DNA from: an uncultured Neptuniibacter sp.
GTDB taxonomy: Bacteria > Pseudomonadota > Gammaproteobacteria > Pseudomonadales > Balneatricaceae
Assembly (NCBI RefSeq): GCF_947498015.1
Contig: NZ_CANMIR010000011.1
Location: 1-64,000, forward strand
Length of the DNA stretch: 64,000 nt
Direction: 5' to 3'
In this document: piece by piece, positions 1 through 9,620 of the stretch
How positions within the stretch are numbered: position 1 is the stretch's first letter
Layout: the number at the start of each line of letters is the position of its first letter
Notes under the pieces: generated by a model
What the model was told of the DNA's origin: nothing
Database searches by the model: none
The model's input: only the letters and a program-made list of their open reading frames with translations
Program-made: the position numbers and the translations under genes

Positions 1-121
1 CTCAGCAACCGGACCTTGAATCCTGCCGCGTAAGCAATCTAAAAACTCAACGTTTTCAACCACTTACTCAGCCCTTAGCTCAGTTCAAATCCGCCTTAAA
101 AAGCGGCCTCCCTAAGCAAGG
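1..121 (-). other. Probable rRNA operon leader (partial)
   Basis: This is the sequence downstream of the rRNA-type promoter, running off the left edge. It contains no convincing reading frame. A short imperfect GC hairpin (about 91-106) is visible; no boxA-like antitermination element was recognised within the part shown. It is assigned as leader only from its position behind the promoter. Confidence 0.5.
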
Positions 122-195
122 ACGGCGAATTCTACAGAGATCTCAGAAACCGTCAACACTTAACTTTAAAAAATTCCAAAAAAACTCAAAAAAAG
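122..195 (-). promoter_or_regulatory. rRNA-type P1 promoter with UP element (leftward)
   Basis: Read on the minus strand, TTGACG (151-156) is followed after 16 bases by TAGAAT (129-134) and then a GC-rich discriminator (TCGCCG), as in stringently controlled rRNA promoters. Immediately upstream (about 157-195) lie several A/T tracts resembling an UP element. The transcript would start near 122 and leave the window. In E. coli, murI sits just before the rrnB operon; here murI and its terminator end just before this promoter, in the same direction. A downstream 16S rRNA gene is therefore inferred but is not in the window. Confidence 0.75.
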
Positions 196-260
196 CTAAA
201 AACACCCCCAACCTGTTCACTCAGCAATCAGCGCTGTTTAATCCCTGATCAATAACCATA

Positions 261-285
261 AAAAAGCGCCTGACGGCGCTTTTCA
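261..285 (-). terminator. Intrinsic terminator of murI
   Basis: On the minus strand AGCGCC (275-280) pairs with GGCGCT (265-270) around a four-base loop, followed by a run of six Ts. It begins 13 bases past the murI stop codon and separates murI from the rRNA-type promoter. Confidence 0.85.
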
Positions 286-297
286 TACATCTATTTC

Positions 298-1134
298 TTA
301 CCCTTTATCAAAATGCTGAATATCAACCTGCTGAATCTCACCTGCGGTTAACTCACCTTCGAAGAAGTGCTCAGCCACTCGACTAAATCTTTGAGGATCA
401 TCTGTTACCAGAAACTCCACATCTCCTGCATCAGCCTGATTAAGCATGCCCGACCTCTGAAGCTCTTCTCTTACCGCTTCAGCGGTGGTTTGTGCTGAAT
501 CCACCAACACCACATCAGCGCCCATTACTTTTCCAATACACTCTTTCAGTGCAGGAAAATGTGTGCACCCCAAAACCAACGTATCTATAGCAGGTGACTC
601 AATTTGCTTTAAGGGTGCTAAGCACTTCGCAACTATCTGCTCTACCAGTTCACCTTCATGCCAACCTTCTTCTGCCAGTGCCACAAACAGTGAACAGGAT
701 TGTGCTGCAACAGATGCATCTGGCATACGCTTTAGGATCGCCTGCTGGTATGCCTGATTATTTACCGTACTTTCTGTCGCAATTACACCAATATGTCGAT
801 TTTTGCTGACAGCACAGCATGCATCTGCTCCGGGCCCAACAACCCCCATCACCGGTATCAGTGGGTATTTTTGCTGAAGCGGCTCAACGGCTACAGCAGA
901 AGCTGTATTGCAGGCAATAACCAGTAATTTAATTTTTCGATCTATTAAACAAGCGGCTGCTTGCTCCGCATAACGGGTGACAGAAAGCGAGCTTTTAGTT
1001 CCATAAGGCACACGCGCAGTGTCCCCCAGATATATGAGATTTTCTCCCGGTAGTTTTTCACGTAGCGCGTTTAACACGGTCAAACCGCCAACACCAGAAT
1101 CAAAAACTCCTATTGGAAGTGCGGCATCGGTCAT
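298..1134 (-). CDS. murI: Glutamate racemase
   Basis: This cytoplasmic enzyme interconverts L- and D-glutamate to supply D-Glu for peptidoglycan. The 278-residue protein is full length for the family. It has the N-terminal DSGVGG motif (12-17) and the two catalytic cysteines, C75 in ACNTASA and C190 in GCTHFP. Its ATG overlaps the der stop codon by four bases (ATGA), so it is translationally coupled to der and is the last gene of its transcription unit, followed by a terminator. Lying just upstream of an rRNA-type promoter matches the E. coli murI-rrnB arrangement. Confidence 0.96.
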   Translation of the reverse strand: MTDAALPIGVFDSGVGGLTVLNALREKLPGENLIYLGDTARVPYGTKSSLSVTRYAEQAAACLIDRKIKLLVIACNTASAVAVEPLQQKYPLIPVMGVVGPGADACCAVSKNRHIGVIATESTVNNQAYQQAILKRMPDASVAAQSCSLFVALAEEGWHEGELVEQIVAKCLAPLKQIESPAIDTLVLGCTHFPALKECIGKVMGADVVLVDSAQTTAEAVREELQRSGMLNQADAGDVEFLVTDDPQRFSRVAEHFFEGELTAGEIQQVDIQHFDKG

Positions 1135-2567
1135 CGCTTATTTTTCTTCTTATTCGCTTTTTTCAACTGACGAACATGGTCGCGAAAACGCTCTTTCTTT
1201 GCCAATTGCCGGCTCGTTAGAGGATTCTTTCTCCCCTCAAACGGATTATCACTTGATTTAAACTCAAATCTTATTGGTGTACCTCTGATACCCAGAACCT
1301 GAATAAATTTATTTTCCAGATAACGTTTGTAAGATCCTGGCAAAGATTTTGTCTGATTCCCGTGAATTACAATAATAGGAGGGTTAGAACCACCCTGATG
1401 TGCATAGCGAAGTTTTATCCTTCTACCATTTATCGCGGGGGGCTGATGGTCTGCAACGATATCTTCCAATAGACGAGTTAGTTTACTGGTCGACCATTTT
1501 GCCATCGCGCACTCATAAGCCTCATCAACAGAGTCATACATATTACCGACACCACTGCCATGCAGTGCTGAGATGAAGTGCAAATTGGCAAAATCAGCAA
1601 ATTCAAGCTTTCGCTCGATCTGCTCTTTAACTTTAGCTTTCTCTTCGCCATTCATACCGTCCCACTTATTCAAAGCAACTACCATGGAACGGCCGGTATC
1701 GATAACAAAACTCAACATATGCATGTCTTGTTCTGTCACACCTTCACGAGCATCTATAACCATTACCACTACGTGCGCATCCTTCACTGCCTGTAGTGTT
1801 TTAACAATTGAAAACTTTTCTGCGGCCTCTGTAATATTCTTACGACGACGAATCCCCGCCGTATCGATCAGAGTATAATTTTTATCATCGCGCTCATATG
1901 GAATATATACACTGTCACGTGTCGTTCCCGCCTTATCAAAGACCACAACACGATCTTCACCCAGCATACGGTTAACCAATGTCGACTTGCCCACATTGGG
2001 CCTGCCGACGACGGCAATCTTGACCCCTTTTTCAACCTCTGCCATGGTCTCTGCAGATTCTTCAATATCAGCGGGAAGCTCTTCGAGCACACACTCTATA
2101 AGCTGTGTTACGCCTCGGCCATGAGCTGCTGCAATTGCTAACGGCTGACCAATGCCCAGCTCAAAGAAATCTGCAACGATTATATCTGGATTAAGACCAT
2201 CAGTTTTATTAACCACCAGGTAGCATGGTTTATCTGATCTCCGAAGATAGTTTGCAATTAACTCATCAGCCGGGTTTATTCCAGCTCTGCCATCCACCAA
2301 AAAAAGAACAACATCCGCTTCTTCTATTGCCTGAAGCGATTGTTTTGCCATCTCATAGTCGATCCCTTGTTCATCGCCGGTAATCCCTCCGGTATCGACG
2401 ACAATATAATCTTGCTCATCATTCGCCAGACGCCCCTCGCCATATTTTCGATCACGCGTGAGGCCCGGAAGGTCTGCGACAAGCGCATCACGGGAACGTG
2501 TCAGACGGTTAAAAAGTGTTGATTTACCGACATTCGGTCGGCCAACTAGAGCAATTACGGGAAGCAT
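1131..2567 (-). CDS. der: Ribosome biogenesis GTPase Der (EngA)
   Basis: This essential double GTPase acts in late 50S subunit assembly. The 478-residue protein carries two tandem G domains, each with a P-loop GRPNVGKS (about residues 9-16 and 188-195), DTGG/DTAG switch motifs and NKTD/NKWD specificity motifs. A KH-like domain and a Lys/Arg-rich tail ([10 protein letters not shown]) follow. The start is supported by AGGGGTG upstream of the ATG. It follows bamB across a hairpin terminator and overlaps murI by four bases, so der-murI may rely partly on read-through from the hisS-yfgM-bamB unit. Confidence 0.96.
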   Translation of the reverse strand: MLPVIALVGRPNVGKSTLFNRLTRSRDALVADLPGLTRDRKYGEGRLANDEQDYIVVDTGGITGDEQGIDYEMAKQSLQAIEEADVVLFLVDGRAGINPADELIANYLRRSDKPCYLVVNKTDGLNPDIIVADFFELGIGQPLAIAAAHGRGVTQLIECVLEELPADIEESAETMAEVEKGVKIAVVGRPNVGKSTLVNRMLGEDRVVVFDKAGTTRDSVYIPYERDDKNYTLIDTAGIRRRKNITEAAEKFSIVKTLQAVKDAHVVVMVIDAREGVTEQDMHMLSFVIDTGRSMVVALNKWDGMNGEEKAKVKEQIERKLEFADFANLHFISALHGSGVGNMYDSVDEAYECAMAKWSTSKLTRLLEDIVADHQPPAINGRRIKLRYAHQGGSNPPIIVIHGNQTKSLPGSYKRYLENKFIQVLGIRGTPIRFEFKSSDNPFEGRKNPLTSRQLAKKERFRDHVRQLKKANKKKNKR

Positions 2568-2597
2568 GTATATATCACCCCTGCTTATCTGCAGGCT

Positions 2598-2638
2598 AAA
2601 AACAAAAATGGCGGCTATCTGTCTAACAAATAGCCGCC
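2598..2638 (-). terminator. Intrinsic terminator between bamB and der
   Basis: A perfect 9-bp stem (2630-2638 with 2610-2618) closes an 11-base loop and is followed on the minus strand by ATTTTTGTTTTT. It lies just past the bamB stop and before der, so it would end or attenuate bamB transcription. Confidence 0.75.
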
Positions 2639-2656
2639 CGAATCAGTATCAAACTG

Positions 2657-3808
2657 CTATTGCAGTGTTAACGCAGCTAAACGCCCGTTATTTGTAAGTA
2701 CATAAAGTACGTCATCACGTGAAACCATATCACCATATACACCCGATGAATCAACTTTGTGGCGCGCCACAAAGTGACCATCAGTCTGCGACATGAAATG
2801 GATATAACCCTCTACATCCGCTACAGCAACAGTAGAGCCAATTACTGTCGGAGCAGAGATCTCACGATTTTGCAGCGCACCCTGACGCCAAACACTTGCG
2901 CTCGTTCCGCGATCAAATGCCTGCACCGCATCATCCGCTTCACTCACATAAATATTACCAAAACCAGCAGCTAGAGAATGGTAGCTAGAAACATCTTTTG
3001 CCCATGCAATCTGAGCACGGAATGGGTTAATTGCGACTAGACGACCCTGATAACTCGTTACGTAGATCATGCGATCTACAAGCAGAGGGCGACCATCGAT
3101 ATCAATCATACGCTCTAGCTCTGAGCGTCCCTGAGGCAGGGCCACACGACTCTCCCAGATTGCTGTACCTTTAGCATTATCAATAGCCGCTAGTTTACCA
3201 CTAGCGAACCCGGCAAACGTGACATCACTAGCAACAATCGGTGAACTAGTGCCTCGCAATGTTAGACGCGGCACCTGACTATCAAACGTCCAGCGACGCT
3301 GACCTGTTGACGCATCAAAAGCCACCACTTTACCGTTAATCAACTGAAATACAGCAAGATCACTGTTAAATTGCCCTGGAGCTGTTGCCTCAGTGCTAAC
3401 GTCAGCACGCCATAGTTCACCACCATCTGCAGCGGAGAGAACGATCACCTGCCCCTCTTCAGTCGCCACCGAGACTTTGCCATACCCTGCGCCAACGCCA
3501 CCTACGACAGGAGTTTCCAGCTCTACAATCCATTGAGCCTTACCGCTCTCTCGATCTATAGCAACAACAGTTCCATTATGATCCACAGCAAAGATTTTAT
3601 CGTCGTCTATCGCTGGCTTAAATTGATGGAACTTGCCTCCCATTCCGGAGCCGACACTTGTAGACCACAACTGATCTACCTTCTTTTCAGCTTCAAATGA
3701 GACTAATTCAGCCGGTTTAACCTCTTCACCATCATCTCCCCAGAATCCACAACCGGTAATAGCAGCAGAGATCAAAGCGATGGCTGTTATTCTACTCAGG
3801 CTTTTCAT
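2657..3808 (-). CDS. bamB: Outer membrane assembly lipoprotein BamB
   Basis: BamB is a periplasmic-facing lipoprotein of the BAM complex that helps BamA insert beta-barrel proteins into the outer membrane. The 383-residue sequence starts with a lipoprotein signal peptide whose lipobox ends in AITGC, making C20 the lipidated residue. The remainder is a PQQ-type beta-propeller with repeated blades (for example VVAIDRESGKAQW, VVAFDASTGQRRW, AINPFRAQIAW). Its ATG directly abuts the yfgM stop codon, consistent with the conserved hisS-yfgM-bamB operon. A terminator follows. Confidence 0.95.
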   Translation of the reverse strand: MKSLSRITAIALISAAITGCGFWGDDGEEVKPAELVSFEAEKKVDQLWSTSVGSGMGGKFHQFKPAIDDDKIFAVDHNGTVVAIDRESGKAQWIVELETPVVGGVGAGYGKVSVATEEGQVIVLSAADGGELWRADVSTEATAPGQFNSDLAVFQLINGKVVAFDASTGQRRWTFDSQVPRLTLRGTSSPIVASDVTFAGFASGKLAAIDNAKGTAIWESRVALPQGRSELERMIDIDGRPLLVDRMIYVTSYQGRLVAINPFRAQIAWAKDVSSYHSLAAGFGNIYVSEADDAVQAFDRGTSASVWRQGALQNREISAPTVIGSTVAVADVEGYIHFMSQTDGHFVARHKVDSSGVYGDMVSRDDVLYVLTNNGRLAALTLQ

Positions 3809-4465
3809 TTAGCTATCCTCAGATGAGAGGTCATTTAGTTTCATCTCTAGCACTGGGCGTGTGTTAGCCGGTGAAGCATCATAAGCTGCCTGATATGCGA
3901 TTTGGGCCTTAGCCTTGTCGCCTTTAGCCAAGTAAAGATCCCCTTTCACCTCTTCAATGCTAGCTTTGTATCCACCGACCGGCGCGGCATTGATGAGCGC
4001 GAGCGCATCGTCATAGTTTTCCTGCGCAGCTAAGACTCGTGCTTTACGCAATGTAGCTACAACATAGATTGACTCAGTCGGCTGGCTCGCCAACACCCAA
4101 TCAAGCTCAGCTTTAGCTTTCTCGATCTCATTCTGATCAACCGCAACCCGCGCCATAATCAAAGCGGCGTAGCTAGCATAGGTGGTGTCATCATAATCTG
4201 CTTTTAACTGATCACTCAGATGATTTGCCGTGGTCAGTTTGGCCGCATCTTGCTGTGGCCCGATACCACCTACAACAGCATCAAGCAGATTCTGATAGAG
4301 GATCGATGCATTTTCAGCCTTTGCTGCTTGCTGATCCTGCCATCCTTTCCAACCCAGAACGGCAGCTAGTGCTACGGCAACACCTAAAAGCAGTGATTTC
4401 CCATTCTCATCCCACCAAGACTTAAGTGCCTGAACCTGTTCTTCTTCGGTGCGTAACTCTGCCAC
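3809..4465 (-). CDS. yfgM: Periplasmic chaperone-like TPR protein YfgM (ancillary SecYEG translocon subunit)
   Basis: This 218-residue protein has a short cytoplasmic N-terminus, one membrane segment (about 24-42, LLLGVAVALAAVLGWKGW) and a periplasmic helical TPR-like domain. Members of this family associate with SecYEG and PpiD and are thought to help secreted proteins leave the translocon. The gene sits between hisS and bamB as in most gammaproteobacteria, with no gap to bamB. Family identification rests on the N-terminal pattern (LKSWWDENGKSLLLG) and the gene order. Confidence 0.92.
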   Translation of the reverse strand: MAELRTEEEQVQALKSWWDENGKSLLLGVAVALAAVLGWKGWQDQQAAKAENASILYQNLLDAVVGGIGPQQDAAKLTTANHLSDQLKADYDDTTYASYAALIMARVAVDQNEIEKAKAELDWVLASQPTESIYVVATLRKARVLAAQENYDDALALINAAPVGGYKASIEEVKGDLYLAKGDKAKAQIAYQAAYDASPANTRPVLEMKLNDLSSEDS

Positions 4466-4506
4466 CCTTAACTCCTGTACCTTATTTCTGCTAGCAATAT
4501 TATTTT

Positions 4507-5775
4507 TTACGCCTGCCAGATAGAGGCTATTTTGTCCTGAACCTGACCTTCTTCAAGATCAAATATAGGTTCACCGTTATACCAAACAGTGCCACAAAGC
4601 TCCTGATTATCTGTTTCTTTTAACAACAGAACAATAGGTGCACCAGTTTGCTGTGCTTTTTGACGAATATTTTTTTGTCCACCACAGTGAATTTGGACTC
4701 TTAACCCCTCAAAGCGATCCCTTAGCCTATCCGCATAAAGAACAACCTTTGATTGAAGTCCTTTGTGCTCAGCTGCTAAATAGAGATCAAAGGGCTGCTT
4801 TACTGCTTGAGGGATCAGATCCAATGTTTCGAGCAACAAAATCAGACGCTCTACACCCATGGCAAATCCCACAGCCGGTGTTGGCCGCCCACCTAACTGC
4901 TTGACCAGCCCATCATAACGCCCACCGGCGCAAACCGTACCCTGCGCACCAAGTTTATCTGTAACCCATTCAAAAACGGTCTTACAGTAATAGTCTAATC
5001 CTCTGACAAGTCGCGGATTTATTTCATACTGTACACCTGCATCATCAAGCATCTGAGTCAATTCAGAAAAATGCTGGCGTGATTCTTCATCCAGATAATC
5101 GGTCAGGACGGGTGCGTCATCCAAAAGGGCCTGGGTATTTTGATCTTTACTATCCAGAATGCGCAGTGGATTTGTTTCAAGGCGACGCTGACTGTCTTCA
5201 TCGAGCTGATCCTTACGAGCAGACAGGTATTCAACCAATGCCTGCTTGTAGTCAGCCCGGGCTTCATTACTTCCCAGTGTATTCAGTTGCAAGGTTACTG
5301 AATCCAATAACCCTAACTGTTTCCACAGGCGCGCACTTAACATGATAACTTCGGCATCAATATCCGCATTTGGCATTCCAAATGTTTCAACACCAACCTG
5401 ATGAAACTGACGATAACGCCCTTTTTGTGGTCGTTCGTATCTGAACATCGGCCCCTGATACCAGAAACGCTGCATCTGATTAAACAACAGCCCATGCTCT
5501 TCAGCAGCTCGAACACAACTTGCCGTACCCTCTGGTCGCAAGGTCAAACTTTCACCATTACGATCATCAAAGGTATACATCTCTTTTTCTACAATATCAG
5601 TTACTTCACCGATAGAACGTTTAAAAAGACTGGTCTGCTCTACAACCGGCATGCGCACTTCACTGTAGCCGTATGCCGACAATACATTTTTTACAGTACG
5701 CTCAAGATACTGCCAGACGGGAGTCTGGTCTGGCAGGATATCATTCATCCCACGAATGGCTTTTATTTTGGCCAA
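4507..5775 (-). CDS. hisS: Histidine--tRNA ligase
   Basis: This class II aminoacyl-tRNA synthetase charges tRNA-His. The 422-residue protein is normal length. It has class II motif 2 ([16 protein letters not shown]), the HisRS signature RGLDYY and motif 3 ([12 protein letters not shown]), followed by the C-terminal anticodon-binding domain. It lies 22 bases downstream of rodZ. In E. coli and Pseudomonas, ispG separates rodZ and hisS; that gene is absent here. A catalytically different paralogue of the same fold, hisZ, is encoded at 18127-19302. Confidence 0.97.
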   Translation of the reverse strand: MAKIKAIRGMNDILPDQTPVWQYLERTVKNVLSAYGYSEVRMPVVEQTSLFKRSIGEVTDIVEKEMYTFDDRNGESLTLRPEGTASCVRAAEEHGLLFNQMQRFWYQGPMFRYERPQKGRYRQFHQVGVETFGMPNADIDAEVIMLSARLWKQLGLLDSVTLQLNTLGSNEARADYKQALVEYLSARKDQLDEDSQRRLETNPLRILDSKDQNTQALLDDAPVLTDYLDEESRQHFSELTQMLDDAGVQYEINPRLVRGLDYYCKTVFEWVTDKLGAQGTVCAGGRYDGLVKQLGGRPTPAVGFAMGVERLILLLETLDLIPQAVKQPFDLYLAAEHKGLQSKVVLYADRLRDRFEGLRVQIHCGGQKNIRQKAQQTGAPIVLLLKETDNQELCGTVWYNGEPIFDLEEGQVQDKIASIWQA

Positions 5776-5797
5776 AACAACAACCTTAAATCTAAAA

Positions 5798-6778
5798 TTA
5801 TTCTGCTAAAGGTAAACTCATACGAACAACATTTTTATGACTGTGATCAGCCAGACTTATCTCTTGTCCGTTATAACTAAACTTACTGACGGCATCAGCT
5901 GCGCCAAGTAGAACTTTAACCGGTGCCTTACCCTTAACACTTACACTCTGCCCTTTCCCTCTAAGATTATTAAAGAGTGTTTTGCCATTAGCATCTTTTA
6001 TCGATACCCAGCACTCGGCGATAAAGTCAGCCTGCAAACTCACCTCTGTAAGTACTCTTGGCTCAGCAACTGGTACCACCTGCTCAGGTTCAGGTGCTGT
6101 TTCAGCTTTATCCTCTGATACCTGATCTAGTTGATTCTGTAAGGATGCAATTTCAGCCGTGGATAGGTAGGTCGGTTCAGGTTCCTCAGCCTCTTCCTGC
6201 TTAGGCTCCTGATTGATACCCTCAGCATTTTCCTCTGCAGGGCCATCATCCAGATTTGGTAAAACCAACTGTGCCGAGCCATCAACAACCTCAACCGCAG
6301 CTACACCCTTATCTGTAACTAAGGAATCATTACCAACCTCTGTAGAAGCATTTTCAGCACCTGATCCGTATTGAGTCTGCCACCACCAAAAAGACAGACC
6401 AATGATTGCCAGAACAAAGATCCAACTGGAAAGCTTCATCACAGGATCATTGACTTTCACCTGTTCCCGCACGCGAGTTACTGGTTTAATCTGTCCCTTA
6501 CCGCTGACGCCATGCAGCTCTGAGAAACCACTGACAAGCTCATCATCATCCAGATTAAGCAGCTTGGCATACGCTCTTACATACCCACGAGCAAACACTA
6601 AGCTCGGCAAGCCTTCGATCCCACCCCGTTCAAGTTCTGCTATATATTCAGCCGGAAGATTGAGATCTGCTGCGACCTGTTCAATACTAAGGGAGATATT
6701 TTCACGTGCTGAAGTCAGACGCGCGCCCCACTCTTCGGGCGATAAGATATTCTGCTCCTGCTGTTCTTCGGTACTCAA
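5798..6778 (-). CDS. rodZ: Cytoskeletal transmembrane protein RodZ
   Basis: RodZ links MreB filaments to the cell-wall elongation machinery. The 326-residue protein has an N-terminal HTH_25 domain (about 10-80), one membrane segment (about 116-134, [15 protein letters not shown]), a long acidic, Pro/Glu-rich periplasmic linker and a C-terminal DUF4115 beta domain. Its start overlaps the pilW stop by four bases, giving a pilW-rodZ-hisS unit. The expected next gene, ispG, is missing. Confidence 0.93.
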   Translation of the reverse strand: MSTEEQQEQNILSPEEWGARLTSARENISLSIEQVAADLNLPAEYIAELERGGIEGLPSLVFARGYVRAYAKLLNLDDDELVSGFSELHGVSGKGQIKPVTRVREQVKVNDPVMKLSSWIFVLAIIGLSFWWWQTQYGSGAENASTEVGNDSLVTDKGVAAVEVVDGSAQLVLPNLDDGPAEENAEGINQEPKQEEAEEPEPTYLSTAEIASLQNQLDQVSEDKAETAPEPEQVVPVAEPRVLTEVSLQADFIAECWVSIKDANGKTLFNNLRGKGQSVSVKGKAPVKVLLGAADAVSKFSYNGQEISLADHSHKNVVRMSLPLAE

Positions 6779-7542
6779 CGCGCGGACTCCTTATACTCCC
6801 GATACTCTTCCGATTCGGGATACAGATTCTTAAGAATTAATGCGTAGGTTGCCGCTCTGGTGGCATTACCCTCTTCTCTTGCGAGCCGGATGCCCAGCCA
6901 GAGGCTCTTGGCGTAATGTTCGACTCGACGATCTTCTACCATGGTTAGAAAACGGTCAAAGTATTTTTCTGACTCCAGAAGGTTATTTTCCTGAAGCGAT
7001 ATTTCAGAGAGTTCTACCAGAGCCACAGGGCGATTCGCGGAGACCTGAAGCGATCGTTTAAAGGCATGCTTCGCAGCATCATCACGCTGCAGAAGACGAT
7101 AACAACGCCCTAAGTTCTCAAACGCCTGAGCTCTTCGACTATAAAAGGGATCTTCTGTAGCACGTGCTAACTCATTACACGCTTCTTGATAACGCTGTTT
7201 TGAGAACAGAAATGCACCAAAGTTATTGTGCATCATCGCAGAAGAGGGGGCTAATGCTGTGGCTTTCCGAAAATATTGTTCGGCTAGTTGATCATCGCCC
7301 TCTAATTGAAAGGCAAGCGCAATTCCATTATGCGCTTCTGCATACCCACTATCGCTTTCTATTGAGCGAAGGAATGAGCTTTTAGCATTGGCTGTGTCAC
7401 CAGATTGAAGATATTCAAACCCCAGCCGCGAATAGGCCTCATGCTTTGATACCTTACCTCCAGGAACAGAGGAATTCTTAGTTTCACACCCTACAACAAC
7501 CAGCGCCATTGTCAGAGCGAGTACCAGTTTAATTCCTCTCAC
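6775..7542 (-). CDS. pilW: Type IV pilus biogenesis/stability lipoprotein PilW (PilF)
   Basis: PilW/PilF is the outer-membrane pilotin that helps assemble the PilQ secretin. The 255-residue protein has a lipoprotein signal peptide with lipobox VVGC (C19) followed by about six TPR helical repeats (for example SGYAEAHNGIALAFQLEGD, SRRAQAFENLGRCYRLLQRD). It lies 12 bases after rlmN and overlaps rodZ by four bases, the standard rlmN-pilW-rodZ order. No other pilus genes are in the window. Confidence 0.9.
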   Translation of the reverse strand: MRGIKLVLALTMALVVVGCETKNSSVPGGKVSKHEAYSRLGFEYLQSGDTANAKSSFLRSIESDSGYAEAHNGIALAFQLEGDDQLAEQYFRKATALAPSSAMMHNNFGAFLFSKQRYQEACNELARATEDPFYSRRAQAFENLGRCYRLLQRDDAAKHAFKRSLQVSANRPVALVELSEISLQENNLLESEKYFDRFLTMVEDRRVEHYAKSLWLGIRLAREEGNATRAATYALILKNLYPESEEYREYKESAR

Positions 7543-7554
7543 ACGCCGTCCCTC

Positions 7555-8691
7555 TTATTGTGTTTTCGTTTGACTCTGCTGTAATTCTTCTTGAACTACA
7601 GGTATATATTTCTGACTTCGTCGCGTCCTGTCAGCGACCTGGCCTACCAACTGGCCACATGCGGCATCAATTTCATCACCACGTGTACGTCGCACAGTGG
7701 TTACAATTCCACCATGAACGATAATCTCTTTAAATGCCAGAATTCTTTCTTCAGAAGGCCGCTCATAGCCGGAATTCGGAAAAGGGTTAAACGGTATTAT
7801 ATTCAATTTCGATGGCATTCTGCGCAGAATTTTTAGCAACTGCTTAGCATGCTCTGGCTTATCATTAACACCATTAATTAAAGTGTATTCAACGGTGATA
7901 ACACGCTTATCATTCAGATTTTCTAGATAACGGTTACAGGCAGCAACCAGCTCTTTGATCGGATAGCGCTTGTTGATAGGCACCAGAATATCACGCAGAT
8001 CATCATTCGGTGCATGTAATGAGATCGCCAGTGACACATCAGTTACTTCACGCAACTTATCGATAGCGGGTACCACGCCCGCTGTTGACAGCGTTACACG
8101 TCGTTTTGATAAGCAATAAGCATTATCTTCCATCATCAGGGTAATCGCATCGACGACGTTATCAAAGTTCATCAATGGTTCCCCCATCCCCATAAGCACG
8201 ACATTAGAGACCACCCGTTGAGAGGTCGTGTTATAGTCGCCATAGGAACGAATTGCGATTCTGAGTTGACCGATAATCTCTGCCGTAGTCAGATTACTGT
8301 TAAAACCCTGCTTACCCGTTGAACAGAAACTACAATCCAAAGAACATCCAACCTGAGATGAGACGCATAGTGTTTTCCTCTCACCATCTGGAATCAGCAC
8401 AGCTTCAACACTCGAGCCACTGTCGGTTTTGATCACCCACTTGCGCGTGCCATCTTTCGAGGTTTTCTCCATTAATACCTCAGGCTCACGGATCTCGGCT
8501 ACTTCAGTCAACTTTTGACGAAGCGCTTTGCTGATGTTCGTCATCTCTTCAAAGCTACTTGCACCAAGCTGATGAATCCATTTCAGCACCTGAGTCGCAC
8601 GAAACTTTTTTTCTCCAATCTCATCGAAGAAAGCTTCCATTTTAGCTGGCGACAGTCCAAGTAGATTTACTTTTTTTTGGGATTCACTCAT
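7555..8691 (-). CDS. rlmN: Dual-specificity 23S rRNA/tRNA methyltransferase RlmN (radical SAM)
   Basis: RlmN methylates C2 of A2503 in 23S rRNA and A37 of some tRNAs by radical SAM chemistry. It has the CxxxCxxC cluster motif (GCSLDCSFC), a downstream GMGEP motif and the mechanistic C-terminal cysteine in DAACGQ. The frame is open upstream to a TTG at 8721, but the ATG at 8691 (MSESQKK) is preferred, giving 378 residues. Neither start has a strong ribosome-binding site. TATAAT lies at 8707-8712 on the minus strand, too close to the ATG for an ordinary leader. Confidence 0.95.
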   Translation of the reverse strand: MSESQKKVNLLGLSPAKMEAFFDEIGEKKFRATQVLKWIHQLGASSFEEMTNISKALRQKLTEVAEIREPEVLMEKTSKDGTRKWVIKTDSGSSVEAVLIPDGERKTLCVSSQVGCSLDCSFCSTGKQGFNSNLTTAEIIGQLRIAIRSYGDYNTTSQRVVSNVVLMGMGEPLMNFDNVVDAITLMMEDNAYCLSKRRVTLSTAGVVPAIDKLREVTDVSLAISLHAPNDDLRDILVPINKRYPIKELVAACNRYLENLNDKRVITVEYTLINGVNDKPEHAKQLLKILRRMPSKLNIIPFNPFPNSGYERPSEERILAFKEIIVHGGIVTTVRRTRGDEIDAACGQLVGQVADRTRRSQKYIPVVQEELQQSQTKTQ

Positions 8692-8729
8692 AGGTGGCAA
8701 GCACTCATTATAGGGGGTCAATCAGTAGA

Positions 8730-8756
8730 CCGTCTGAAGCAGATAACTACAGACGG
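8730..8756. repeat. Inverted repeat between ndk and rlmN
   Basis: CCGTCTG (8730-8736) and CAGACGG (8750-8756) form a perfect 7-bp stem with a 13-base loop just past the ndk stop codon. No T-run follows on either strand, so it could be an mRNA-stabilising hairpin or a weak terminator. Confidence 0.5.
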
Positions 8757-8768
8757 CCTGGGCGGTAA

Positions 8769-9176
8769 TTACTTACCGAAGAAGTATGCGATTTCGCGTT
8801 CAGCAGACGCTGGGGAATCGGAACCATGTACAGCGTTAGCGTCGATAGATTCAGCAAAATCACGACGGATTGTGCCTTCAGCAGCTTCCTGTGGGTTTGT
8901 TGCACCCATCAGTTCGCGGTTCAGAGCGATCGCGTTTTCACCTTCAAGAACCTGAACAATAACTGGACCAGACGTCATGAAAGCAACCAGATCACCAAAG
9001 AATGGACGCTCTTTGTGCTCAGCATAGAAGCCTTCAGCTTCATCTTGAGTCAGGTGCTTCATCTGCATCTCAACAACCTTCAGGCCGTTAGATTCAAAAC
9101 GAGAAACGATTTTACCGATTACATTTTTTGCAACTGCATCCGGTTTGATAATGGAGAACGTACGTTCAAGTGCCAT
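8769..9176 (-). CDS. ndk: Nucleoside diphosphate kinase
   Basis: Ndk transfers gamma-phosphate between NTPs and NDPs through a phosphohistidine. The 135-residue protein is slightly shorter than the typical 141-143 residues, the difference being at the C-terminus. It begins with the conserved [12 protein letters not shown] stretch and has the active-site histidine H117 in NAVHGSDS. It has its own promoter and a leader of about 135 bases containing a large inverted repeat, separating it from the isc operon whose terminator lies upstream. Confidence 0.97.
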   Translation of the reverse strand: MALERTFSIIKPDAVAKNVIGKIVSRFESNGLKVVEMQMKHLTQDEAEGFYAEHKERPFFGDLVAFMTSGPVIVQVLEGENAIALNRELMGATNPQEAAEGTIRRDFAESIDANAVHGSDSPASAEREIAYFFGK

Positions 9177-9226
9177 TGGTTAAGCTCCAAAATTTAAATT
9201 AAATAAGAGTTATCTGAAAATCCATA

Positions 9227-9278
9227 CAGTCTCTGCTATCGCCCAATACCCAAACGGATTTGAACCCTTAGCAGACTG
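9227..9278 (-). other. Structured 5' leader element of ndk
   Basis: In the untranslated leader of ndk, CAGTCTGCTA (9269-9278, minus strand) can pair with TAGCAGAGACTG (9227-9238), giving ten base pairs with a two-base bulge. The enclosed loop contains GGGTTCAAATCC, which resembles a tRNA T-arm, but the acceptor and anticodon arms of a tRNA cannot be drawn. It could be a regulatory RNA structure or a decayed tRNA relic; its role is unknown. Confidence 0.4.
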
Positions 9279-9310
9279 CAATTAGGCTTTCGGATAGCTC
9301 CTGAAATCAA

Positions 9311-9345
9311 GCGCGCAATTATACGCCAGAGTAGCGTCAGAAAAC
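9311..9345 (-). promoter_or_regulatory. Probable ndk promoter
   Basis: A perfect -10 box TATAAT occupies 9318-9323 on the minus strand, followed by a GC-rich start region. The -35 is weak (TGTTTT about 17 bases upstream). It lies between the isc terminator and ndk, so it is the natural promoter for ndk. Confidence 0.6.
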
Positions 9346-9357
9346 AGTAGTCTAAAA

Positions 9358-9385
9358 GCGACAAAACCCGGCGAAGACCGGGTTT
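9358..9385 (-). terminator. Intrinsic terminator of the isc operon
   Basis: On the minus strand AAACCCGG (9378-9385) pairs with CCGGGTTT (9364-9371) around a six-base loop, followed by a further T and TGTCGC. The stem is strong and the T-run short. It lies 23 bases after the iscX stop codon and ends the isc operon. Confidence 0.75.
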
Positions 9386-9408
9386 AGAAATCCATTCAAC
9401 AACTCAGA

Positions 9409-9609
9409 TCAATCCATTTCATCAATCCAGGCCATCTGAATGCCTTCAAGGATTTTTTCACCACAACGATCCGGATCATCATCAAACTCTTCCAGATCCA
9501 TAACTTTCTGATAAAGATCAGGAAAACTAATTTTCATCGGATCCTGATCCGGATATTTTTCAGATAGCTCAATCGCTATATCCAGTACATCAACCCACTT
9601 CAGACTCAT
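9409..9609 (-). CDS. iscX: Fe-S assembly protein IscX
   Basis: IscX is a small acidic protein that binds IscS and modulates cysteine desulfuration, probably as an iron-dependent regulator. The 66-residue sequence has the family core (SLKWVDVLDIAIELSEKYP and the acidic FDDDPDRC/ILEGIQMAW segments). It is the last gene of the isc operon, 11 bases after fdx and followed by a terminator. Confidence 0.95.
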   Translation of the reverse strand: MSLKWVDVLDIAIELSEKYPDQDPMKISFPDLYQKVMDLEEFDDDPDRCGEKILEGIQMAWIDEMD

Positions 9610-9620
9610 AACCCAACTCC

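Noticed and set aside
5401..5880. 159-codon open frame on the plus strand over hisS
   Set aside because: It is antisense to the strongly conserved hisS and rodZ reading frames, has no start signal and resembles no protein family.
9221..9310. Possible tRNA gene in the ndk leader
   Set aside because: A T-arm-like GGGTTCAAATCC is present, but no matching acceptor stem, D-arm or anticodon arm can be drawn.
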